NCBI GenBank assembly: GCA_017542245.1 | Contig: JAFXXN010000078.1 | Coordinates: 62,001-126,000, forward strand | Direction: 5' to 3' | Origin: Lachnospiraceae bacterium | GTDB taxonomy: Bacteria; Bacillota; Clostridia; Lachnospirales; Lachnospiraceae | DNA length: 64,000 bases | Shown here: positions 43,774 through 51,393 of the stretch, one piece after another | Layout of the letters: each line of letters begins with the position of its first letter | How positions within the stretch are numbered: the stretch's first letter is position 1 | The notes under the pieces: model-generated | What the model saw: only the letters and a program-made list of their open reading frames with translations | Told to the model about the DNA's origin: nothing | Database searches by the model: none | Position numbers and translations under genes: made by a program

Positions 43774-44709
43774 TTGAGCCATAAGATAATCAATAAAATA
43801 ACAGCTTGTGTTCCTTCAGTAAAACTTTTTGAGAATGCAGTTCTTTCGGAGTATACTTCATTTAAGACAGGCGGTCCTGCGGATGTGCTTGCACGCCCTA
43901 CGACTATAGATGAGGTACAGGCTCTGGTAAAACTGGCAAAGAGTGAGAAGATTCCGTATTACATTCTTGGTAATGGTACCAATATGCTTGTTTCTGATGA
44001 AGGATTCAGAGGTCTTATCATAGCTTTAAAGGATCTGAACGGAGATATTATATTTTCGGAAACCGGTGAAGGTGATACTGTGGCGGTCAGCGCTTATGCA
44101 GGCTGCACACTGGCGCGTCTTGCTTCGGAAGCAGCTTCTAAAGGTTATGCAGGTCTTGAATTTGCCGCAGGTATCCCCGGAAGTGTAGGAGGGGCAGTGG
44201 TTATGAACGCCGGTGCTTACGGCGGAGAGATTAAGGATATCCTTGAATTTGCAGATGTTCTTGATGAGAACGGAGAAATTATAAGGCTCGATAACAAGGA
44301 TCTGGATTTTAGTTACAGACATAGCATAATACAGGAAAAGAATTATATAGTGCTTTCGGTATCCTTCATACTAAAGCCGGGTGATGAAAAGACTATTAAA
44401 GCCGAGATAAAGGAGCTTAATGAACGGAGGCGTGAAAAGCAGCCTCTGGAATATCCCAGCGCGGGCAGTACTTTTAAGCGTCCGGAAGGTCTTTTTGCCG
44501 GAAAGCTTATAGAAGACAGCGGTCTTAAAGGCTTCAGTGTAGGAGATGCCCAGGTTTCCGAGAAACACTGCGGATTCGTGATCAATAAAGGGAAAGCTAC
44601 TTCATCAGATATTTACGAGCTTATCTCTCAGGTTATAGAAAAGGTTTATGATAAGACTTCGGTGGTTCTTGAACCCGAGATAAAGCTTCTTGGATTTGAT
44701 GAAGACTGA
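43774..44709 (+). CDS. murB: UDP-N-acetylenolpyruvoylglucosamine reductase (MurB)
   Basis: Makes UDP-MurNAc from the enolpyruvyl precursor, a step in peptidoglycan synthesis, with FAD and NADPH. TSFKTGGPADVL and YILGNGTNMLVSDEGF are the FAD-binding parts. EFAAGIPGSVGGAVVMNAGA and SYRHSI follow, and PSAGSTFKRPEG holds the catalytic Ser. 311 aa, type II. The start is TTG 43774, seven bases after GGAG (43763-43766); ATG 43759 lies before that site. It follows the repeat element by about 30 bases. Confidence 0.95.
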   Translation: MSHKIINKITACVPSVKLFENAVLSEYTSFKTGGPADVLARPTTIDEVQALVKLAKSEKIPYYILGNGTNMLVSDEGFRGLIIALKDLNGDIIFSETGEGDTVAVSAYAGCTLARLASEAASKGYAGLEFAAGIPGSVGGAVVMNAGAYGGEIKDILEFADVLDENGEIIRLDNKDLDFSYRHSIIQEKNYIVLSVSFILKPGDEKTIKAEIKELNERRREKQPLEYPSAGSTFKRPEGLFAGKLIEDSGLKGFSVGDAQVSEKHCGFVINKGKATSSDIYELISQVIEKVYDKTSVVLEPEIKLLGFDED

Positions 44710-44784
44710 GGCAGCTTATTGCCGGTAATAGGATGATTTGTAGTTAACGGATAAGGACTGATTTATCCGACAACGGAGATTAAG

Positions 44785-45720
44785 ATGAATTTTACTGAGA
44801 AGGTTAAGCAGGAGCTGTGCCGCAGTATACCTAATCCGCGGCATTGCAGGCTTGCCGAACTGGGCGGTATAATAGCTTCTTTAGGCAAGATCGATCGTGA
44901 AACAGGAGAACTGGTTATATTTTCCGAAAACGAACTGGTTATAAAAATTACAGAAAAATTATTAAATAAAATTTTTTCTGTTGACAATATCGGTCGAAAG
45001 TTTTACGATATAAAGCGTTCCGGAAAAGAAACGGGGAGAATTGTCTTTGACGGACAGGAGAAGGAAGAAGTATTAAAGGCTGTTAAGATTGACGGGGATT
45101 CCTTATTGGCCGATCCTGTTCTTTATATCATGACATGCTGTAAACGGGCATATTTGAGAGGGGCTTTTATAGGAGCCGGTTCTCTTACCGATCCGAATAA
45201 GGATTATCATTTTGAGATTTCTGTTTTGGAAGAGGGTTGTGCGCGGAATTTACAAAGCCTTGCTCAGGAACTCGGAGTTGAGGCTAAGCTGATAAAGCGG
45301 AAGAAGCAGTTTGTCGTATATGTAAAGGATAGTGAGATGATTTCTGAGATCCTTAATATCATGGGGGCTCCGGTGGCTATGATGGAACTGGAGAATGTAA
45401 AGATATATAAGGGACTGAAAAATCATGTTAACCGTCAGGTAAATTGTGATTCAGCCAATATTAAGAAGACACTGGATGCTTCGAGAAGGCAGCAGGACGA
45501 TATTAGGCTGATCAGGGAGTGTACGGGTTTTAAAGGTTTGGCGGATGAGCTTGTGGAAATAGCGCTGCTCAGGGAGAGATATCCGGAGGCTACGCTTTCC
45601 GAACTGGTGGTGTATAACGGGGGTACTGTTGGAAAATCGGGCATAAATCACAGATTGAAAAAGCTTTCCGATATAGCGGATAAGTTACGTTCGGAAATGC
45701 CTTTAAAAGCGGGAGAGTAA
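44785..45720 (+). CDS. whiA: DNA-binding regulator WhiA
   Basis: A regulator with a LAGLIDADG-like N-terminal fold and a helix-turn-helix C-terminus; linked to cell division and sporulation in Gram-positives. It begins MNFTEKVKQELCR and has AYLRGAFIGAGSLTDPNKDYH (the LAGLIDADG-like helix). The end has LRERYPEATLSELV and GKSGINHRLKKL, the helix-turn-helix. 311 aa, typical. It is followed after one base by the Crh-like gene, as crh follows whiA (yvcL) in Bacillus. The rapZ gene often found before whiA is absent here. Confidence 0.94.
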   Translation: MNFTEKVKQELCRSIPNPRHCRLAELGGIIASLGKIDRETGELVIFSENELVIKITEKLLNKIFSVDNIGRKFYDIKRSGKETGRIVFDGQEKEEVLKAVKIDGDSLLADPVLYIMTCCKRAYLRGAFIGAGSLTDPNKDYHFEISVLEEGCARNLQSLAQELGVEAKLIKRKKQFVVYVKDSEMISEILNIMGAPVAMMELENVKIYKGLKNHVNRQVNCDSANIKKTLDASRRQQDDIRLIRECTGFKGLADELVEIALLRERYPEATLSELVVYNGGTVGKSGINHRLKKLSDIADKLRSEMPLKAGE

Positions 45721-45721
45721 A

Positions 45722-45988
45722 ATGATCACAAAGAAAATGGCCATTGACATTACAGCGGACCTTGATAAGAGACCTATTGCAAGACTTGTTCAGGAAGCAA
45801 GCAGATTTAACAGTTCTGTATTTTTTGAGTACAAGGATAAAAAGGTTAATGCAAAGAGCATTATGGGTATGATGACATTTATCAGTATCATGAACAAGGC
45901 TACTGCAGCCAAGGAAAAGATTGATATCATGATAAACGGAAATGATGAAGGCGAGGCTATGGATGCCATCGTCGCATTCTTCTCGTAA
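45722..45988 (+). CDS. Crh-like HPr-family protein without His15
   Basis: 88 aa, HPr fold. The phosphocarrier His15 is replaced by Asp in DLDKRPIARL (Asp15, Arg17, Pro18), so it cannot take phosphate from enzyme I. Ser46 is kept in NAKSIMGMM, the site that HprK phosphorylates. This pattern is that of Crh (Gln15 in Bacillus), a regulator that works with CcpA but not in sugar transport. The gene order whiA-crh matches Bacillus, and hprK is encoded nearby. The ATG is one base after the whiA stop; a terminator follows. Confidence 0.85.
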   Translation: MITKKMAIDITADLDKRPIARLVQEASRFNSSVFFEYKDKKVNAKSIMGMMTFISIMNKATAAKEKIDIMINGNDEGEAMDAIVAFFS

Positions 45989-46008
45989 AAAATTAAAATT
46001 TTTTATAA

Positions 46009-46038
46009 AAAGAAACCTTTCGGGGTTTCTTTTTTTTT
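46009..46038 (+). terminator. Rho-independent terminator after the Crh-like gene
   Basis: AGAAACC and GGTTTCT pair around TTTCGG, followed by eight T. It lies about 20 bases after the stop and ends the hprK-crh region transcript. Confidence 0.85.
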
Positions 46039-46045
46039 GCATTTG

Positions 46046-46054
46046 TGTTATACT
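46046..46054 (+). promoter_or_regulatory. Possible extended -10 promoter for the deacetylase gene
   Basis: TG-n-TATACT (46046-46054) directly after the terminator, with no good -35. It is about 84 bases before the deacetylase start. Confidence 0.4.
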
Positions 46055-46137
46055 TTAAAGTTAGGGACTATGTGCGGCATAATTACTGAATAGCCGACGA
46101 TACGTTGATCAGAAACCTTGATACGGAGGATGTTAAT

Positions 46138-47778
46138 ATGACAAGGGAAGAAAGACGCAGACAGGTAAAGATGAACAGAATTTCACTGGTGGTTGTTGTT
46201 CTGGAACTGATAGTGGTAGCTATATTGATACCCATAGCGATAAGCAGGTTCGGAGATAAGAACAATAAATCCGGCTCTAAGGATGATAATGATCCGGATA
46301 CGGTTAAGATCATACAGGTGGATTCCAATACACCTATAGATAATAAAACTGAGAATCCTAACGGAGCGGACAGCCAGAGCGGCCAGGATGCTTCTTCGCA
46401 GGCAGGTGTAACAGGCGATAACGGATCTTCAGCCTCGACACAGCCTTCCACTTCTACCGAAAACGGCGGAAATGGTAATGAAGGCAGCGGTTCCGGAAAT
46501 CAGGGAACCGGTGATAACCCCGGAGGAGGTAATGAGGGCGGCAATACCTCGCAGACCACTCCAAAAGTTGAGGGACCTTTAGGAGAAGTTATAGCCGAGG
46601 CAGATCTTAAGGCTATGATGTATGATTATGATGCTGCCATAGAACTTGTTAAGAGCAGTTCCGAATATGCGACCAGCCAGGAAGCTAAAGAGGCTGTTGC
46701 ACGTTATGAGGCTGAAAAGGCAAAGTGCGTTAAGTGGAAGGATAATACCCAGATCAGCCACATTTTTGTGCATTCGCTTATTGTAGATACTTCGAGGGCT
46801 TTCGGAAAGACTTCTTCACAGCCTCAAGGATATAATAAATACATGACTACGGTCAGCGAGTTTAATAAGATGATCGAGTCCATGTATAAAAAGGGTTATG
46901 TTCTTGTAAGTATTCACGATATTGCTAAGAGAGTAGTCGACAGCGAAGGAAATGAGAAGCTTGTGGCTCAGGATATCATGCTTCCTCCCGGAAAGGAACC
47001 GTTTGTTCTTTCACAGGATGATGTTAACTACTATCTGTATATGGATAATGACGGTTTTGCCGACAGGCTTGTTATAGGTGAGGACGGCATCCCGACCTGC
47101 CAGTATACTGATATAGACGGTAATGTAAGCTATGGTGAGTATGATGTGCTTCCTATTATAGACCGTTTCATTAAGGAACATCCGGATTTCTCATACCGCG
47201 GAGCAAAGGGAATCCTTGCAGTTACAGGATATGAGGGAGCTTTAGGCTATGATACCGGTCTCAGCATGAAGATCTATGACGGCCTTTCTGAAGAAGAGAA
47301 GATGAAGCGTATCAATGCTGAAAGAGAAAAGGCTAAGGCTGTAGCTGATGCCATTAAGGCTGACGGATGGGAGTTTGCAAGCCACAGTTATACACATTCG
47401 AACATGACAAATGCCACTCTTGAAAAGATGCAGTATGACAGCAAGCGCTGGAAGGAAGAAGTAGAGATAATTTTAGGACCTACTGATATTTATATCTATC
47501 CTTACGGTGCCGATATCTGTGACTGGCATGGATATAAAGGTGAGAAGTTTGAACTTTTAAAGAGCTACGGTTTCTGGTATTTCTGCAACGTTGATGCGTC
47601 GAGATACTGGATACAGCTTAAGAGTGATTATTTCAGAATGGGAAGAATCAATACCGACGGCGAGAGAATGCATATCACGCTGAAGAATTTAAGTGATCCG
47701 AGTCTTCCCAACAGATTGGCATATTTCTTTGATGTTACCGAAGTTTACGATCAGACAAGACCTGCTTGGCCTGACTGA
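46138..47778 (+). CDS. Membrane-anchored polysaccharide deacetylase-like protein
   Basis: Start ATG 46138 with GGAGG eight bases before; a TTG at 46105 has no site. A basic start and one transmembrane helix (about 15-38) are followed by a Gly/Ser/Asn-rich linker of about 110 residues. The enzyme part is a divergent CE4 domain: LSQDDVNYYLY may replace the TFDDG motif, HSYTHSNM is the metal-binding His pair and IYPYGADICDW the third motif. Thus a deacetylase of peptidoglycan or polysaccharide outside the cell is likely, but the changed first motif leaves activity open. 546 aa. It lies between the Crh-like gene and dnaE. Confidence 0.72.
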   Translation: MTREERRRQVKMNRISLVVVVLELIVVAILIPIAISRFGDKNNKSGSKDDNDPDTVKIIQVDSNTPIDNKTENPNGADSQSGQDASSQAGVTGDNGSSASTQPSTSTENGGNGNEGSGSGNQGTGDNPGGGNEGGNTSQTTPKVEGPLGEVIAEADLKAMMYDYDAAIELVKSSSEYATSQEAKEAVARYEAEKAKCVKWKDNTQISHIFVHSLIVDTSRAFGKTSSQPQGYNKYMTTVSEFNKMIESMYKKGYVLVSIHDIAKRVVDSEGNEKLVAQDIMLPPGKEPFVLSQDDVNYYLYMDNDGFADRLVIGEDGIPTCQYTDIDGNVSYGEYDVLPIIDRFIKEHPDFSYRGAKGILAVTGYEGALGYDTGLSMKIYDGLSEEEKMKRINAEREKAKAVADAIKADGWEFASHSYTHSNMTNATLEKMQYDSKRWKEEVEIILGPTDIYIYPYGADICDWHGYKGEKFELLKSYGFWYFCNVDASRYWIQLKSDYFRMGRINTDGERMHITLKNLSDPSLPNRLAYFFDVTEVYDQTRPAWPD

Positions 47779-47827
47779 TAACGGGTGATATCAGACATAG
47801 GTTTTAATTTGTTTTTCGGGGGAGTAC

Positions 47828-50800
47828 ATGTCTTTTACTCATTTACATGTTCATACGGAGTACAGTCTTCTGGACGGTTCAAGCAAGATAAAGGAAATCC
47901 TGGCGAGGGCTAAGGAACTTGGCCAGGACAGTCTTGCCATAACCGACCACGGGGTTATGTACGGAGTTATAGATTTTTATAAAGCTGCGCTTGATATCGG
48001 GGTTAAGCCTATTATTGGCTGTGAGGTTTATGTCGCTCCCGGTTCGCGTTTTGAGAAAGAAAATACAGTTTCGGATGAACGTTATCGTCATCTTGTACTG
48101 TTGGCAGAAAACAATAAGGGCTATTCAAACCTTATGAAGATTGTTTCCAAGGGCTTTACCGAGGGCTTCTACTATAAGCCCCGTGTCGATAAGGAAGTCT
48201 TAAGGGAGTATCATGAGGGGATAATAGCCTTATCGGCATGTCTTGCGGGAGAAATTCCGGGGTGCCTTATGGCGGGCAACTATGAAGGTGCTAAAGCAGC
48301 CGTTTACGAGTTTGTTGATATTTTCGGTAAGGATAATTTCTTCTTAGAGCTTCAGGATCACGGAATTCCGGAACAAAAGACGGTTAATGCCGGGATAGTA
48401 AGGCTTTCTAATGAGACCGGCATTAAGCTGGTTGCTACAAATGATGTTCACTATACATTTGCTGAGGATGCCGAGGCACATGATATCCTTCTTTGCATAC
48501 AGACCCAGAAAAAAGTTCAGGATGAGGACAGGATGCGCTATGAGGGCGGTCAGTTTTTCCTGAAATCGGAAGAAGAAATGAGAAGCATCTTCCCGTATGC
48601 AGCTGAAGCAATAGAAAATACTGCAGAGATTGCGGCAAGATGTAATGTGACCATAGAATTTGGGCATTATAAGCTTCCTAAATTTGATGTGCCTGAAGGT
48701 TACACTGCCGAAACTTATCTTGGAGAACTATGCCAGAAAGGGCTTAAAGAAAGATATAAGGATGTTTCGGAAGAAAGATTTAAAGAGCTTTCGGAAAGGC
48801 TTGAATATGAGCTTAATACGATAAAGGGAATGGGATTTATAGACTATTTCCTTATAGTATGGGATTTTATCAAATATGGGCGTGACCACGGGATTGCTGT
48901 TGGACCGGGAAGAGGCAGTGCCGCAGGTTCAATAGTTGCGTATTCTTTAGGGATAACAAATATCGATCCTATAAGGTACAATCTGCTTTTTGAACGTTTC
49001 CTTAATCCGGAACGTGTTACCATGCCTGATATAGACGTCGATTTCTGTTATGAAAGACGTCAGGAAGTTATAGATTATGTTGTAAGAAAATACGGGAAAG
49101 ACCGTGTGGTTCAGATAGTTACCTTTGGTACTTTGCAGGCACGCGGTGTTTTAAGAGATGTCGGCCGGGCGCTCGATATGCCTTATGCTAAGGTGGATCA
49201 GATAGCAAAGATGGTACCGACCGAACTGGGCATGACTTTAAGTAAAGCCATGAAATCAAATCCGGATTTTGCTTCGGCTTATGATAACGATCAGGAAGTA
49301 AAGAAGCTCGTTGACATGAGCCTGCGTCTTGAAGGGCTTCCGAGGCATGCATCCATGCATGCGGCAGGTGTTGTAATCTCTAATGCACCGGCAGATGATT
49401 ATGTTCCGCTGTCGCGTTCTGCAGATGATACGATAACTACTCAGTATACAATGACTACTCTGGAAGAATTGGGACTTCTTAAGATGGATTTCCTCGGCTT
49501 AAGAACGCTTACCGTTATCCAGGATGCTGTTAAGTCGGTTAACGAGACTCTGCTTGAACAGTATAAAAAAGAGCATGGCGGAAGCAGTGAGGGATTTTCA
49601 CCTCTTGATATTGATAATATCGATGATAATGATAAAAAAGTATTTGAACTGATTTCTTCGGGAAAGACGGAAGGTATTTTTCAGCTTGAAAGTACGGGCA
49701 TGAAGAACTTCATGAAGGAACTTAAACCCGGTTCCATGGAGGACATCATAGCAGGTATTTCACTGTACCGTCCCGGACCTATGGACTTTATCCCGAAGTA
49801 TATCAAAGGCAAGCAGGAACCTGAGAGTATTACTTATGACTGCGAACAGTTAAAACCTATACTGGAGCCGACTTATGGGTGTATCGTTTACCAGGAACAG
49901 GTTATGCAGATAGTAAGGAATCTTGCAGGATACAGCTTCGGCCGCAGCGATCTTGTCAGACGTGCGATGGCTAAGAAGAAGCAGAGTGTTATGGAGAAGG
50001 AGCGGGAAAGCTTCGTTCACGGAAATACGGAAGAAAATGTTCCTGGATGTGCCTCACTCGGTATTCCTGAAAATGTTGCAAATAAGATTTATGATGATAT
50101 GACCGATTTTGCTAAGTATGCATTTAATAAGTCACATGCGGCAGCTTATGCCGTGGTTGCATATCAGACTGCATATCTGAAGTGCTATTATCCGGTTCAT
50201 TTTATGGCGGCTCTTATCACTTCGGTCATAGATAATTCAGGTAAGGCGGCAGGTTATATAAACATCTGCAGGAAAATGGGAATTAAGGTTCTTCCTCCGG
50301 ATGTCAATGAAGGAAATGTTTCATTTTCCGTAACCGGTAATTCCATAAGATATTCTCTTTCGGCTGTAAAGGGAGTGGGCAGGCCGGTTGTGGAAGCTAT
50401 TGTTGCCGAAAGAAAGCTTAACGGACCTTATAAGGGGTTCAGGGATTTTATTGAAAGGCTTTCGGCTAAGGAAACAAATAAGAGAGTTGTAGAGAATCTT
50501 GTTAAGGCGGGAGCATTTGATACTTTTTCAAGTAACCGCAGACAGCTGATAGTTGCAGCGCCGGGAATAATCGAGACCATTGCGGCGGGCAGGAAGAGTA
50601 CCATGGAAGGCCAGATGAGCCTGTTCGATCTGTTCAGTCCCGAAGAGACCGGTCAGATAAAGGATGAGCTTCCGAATGTGCAGGATTATACAAGGGAAGA
50701 AACTCTTGCATTTGAAAAAGAGGTACTTGGGCTTTATATTTCGGGACATCCTTTGGAGAAGTATTCGGCTGTCATAGAAAAGAATGTGACTGTAAGTACG

Positions 50801-51349
50801 GCTGATTTTGTTTCGGATGATGAAAACGAAGAACCTAAGGTCAGGGATAATCAGGAGTGTATTATCGGAGGCATGGTAGTAAGCAAGCTCCAAAAGAGTA
50901 CACGTACGGGCGGTATCATGGCGTTCCTAACTTTGGAGGATATGTACGGAAGTATAGAGGTTATTGTATTCCCTAGAGATCTGATAACTTACAGAGCGCT
51001 GTGCGAACCAGATCAGAAGGTGCTGATAAAAGGCCGGGTTACTGTTGAAGAGGAACGCGGAGCCAAGCTCATTTGTTCCAAGATAGTAGCTTTAGACGAT
51101 ATTCCTAAGGAGATATGGGTAAAGATTCCTGATATGGATGCTATCAGTAAAGCTGAAGAGGATTTGTTTACTATCATAAAGAAATATGACGGCAAAGATC
51201 AGCCGGTGCTTTTTGTGAATAAGGAAAAGAGGATGAAAAGATATCCTCAGTCCATGAATACCTGTGTATGTCCCGAGCTTATCGGAGAATTAAAGGTGAG
51301 ATACGGCGAGGATGCCGTGGCTGCATTACCGACCAGATATAAGTTTTAG
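47828..51349 (+). CDS. dnaE: DNA polymerase III alpha subunit (DnaE)
   Basis: Replicative DNA polymerase subunit. The N-terminal PHP domain starts HLHVHTEYSLLDGSSKI, with metal-binding His residues in ITDHGVMYG. The catalytic Asp pair is in MPDIDVDFCYERR near residue 400, preceded by GPGRGSAAGS. The region PRHASMHAAGVVIS and the tandem helix-hairpin-helix area (GPYKGFRDFIERL) follow. An OB-fold (SRTGGIMAFLTLEDMYG-like) lies near 1030. 1173 aa, normal for DnaE1 or DnaE3 of Clostridia. It is upstream of pfk in the order dnaE-pfkA common in Firmicutes. Confidence 0.96.
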   Translation: MSFTHLHVHTEYSLLDGSSKIKEILARAKELGQDSLAITDHGVMYGVIDFYKAALDIGVKPIIGCEVYVAPGSRFEKENTVSDERYRHLVLLAENNKGYSNLMKIVSKGFTEGFYYKPRVDKEVLREYHEGIIALSACLAGEIPGCLMAGNYEGAKAAVYEFVDIFGKDNFFLELQDHGIPEQKTVNAGIVRLSNETGIKLVATNDVHYTFAEDAEAHDILLCIQTQKKVQDEDRMRYEGGQFFLKSEEEMRSIFPYAAEAIENTAEIAARCNVTIEFGHYKLPKFDVPEGYTAETYLGELCQKGLKERYKDVSEERFKELSERLEYELNTIKGMGFIDYFLIVWDFIKYGRDHGIAVGPGRGSAAGSIVAYSLGITNIDPIRYNLLFERFLNPERVTMPDIDVDFCYERRQEVIDYVVRKYGKDRVVQIVTFGTLQARGVLRDVGRALDMPYAKVDQIAKMVPTELGMTLSKAMKSNPDFASAYDNDQEVKKLVDMSLRLEGLPRHASMHAAGVVISNAPADDYVPLSRSADDTITTQYTMTTLEELGLLKMDFLGLRTLTVIQDAVKSVNETLLEQYKKEHGGSSEGFSPLDIDNIDDNDKKVFELISSGKTEGIFQLESTGMKNFMKELKPGSMEDIIAGISLYRPGPMDFIPKYIKGKQEPESITYDCEQLKPILEPTYGCIVYQEQVMQIVRNLAGYSFGRSDLVRRAMAKKKQSVMEKERESFVHGNTEENVPGCASLGIPENVANKIYDDMTDFAKYAFNKSHAAAYAVVAYQTAYLKCYYPVHFMAALITSVIDNSGKAAGYINICRKMGIKVLPPDVNEGNVSFSVTGNSIRYSLSAVKGVGRPVVEAIVAERKLNGPYKGFRDFIERLSAKETNKRVVENLVKAGAFDTFSSNRRQLIVAAPGIIETIAAGRKSTMEGQMSLFDLFSPEETGQIKDELPNVQDYTREETLAFEKEVLGLYISGHPLEKYSAVIEKNVTVSTADFVSDDENEEPKVRDNQECIIGGMVVSKLQKSTRTGGIMAFLTLEDMYGSIEVIVFPRDLITYRALCEPDQKVLIKGRVTVEEERGAKLICSKIVALDDIPKEIWVKIPDMDAISKAEEDLFTIIKKYDGKDQPVLFVNKEKRMKRYPQSMNTCVCPELIGELKVRYGEDAVAALPTRYKF

Positions 51350-51393
51350 TTTCTTTACATAAAAACAGGGTATGGAAGGAAGGAGACCGATAT

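Noticed and set aside
47775-47794. Possible terminator between the deacetylase and dnaE genes
   Set aside because: Only a 6-bp stem and no T-run.
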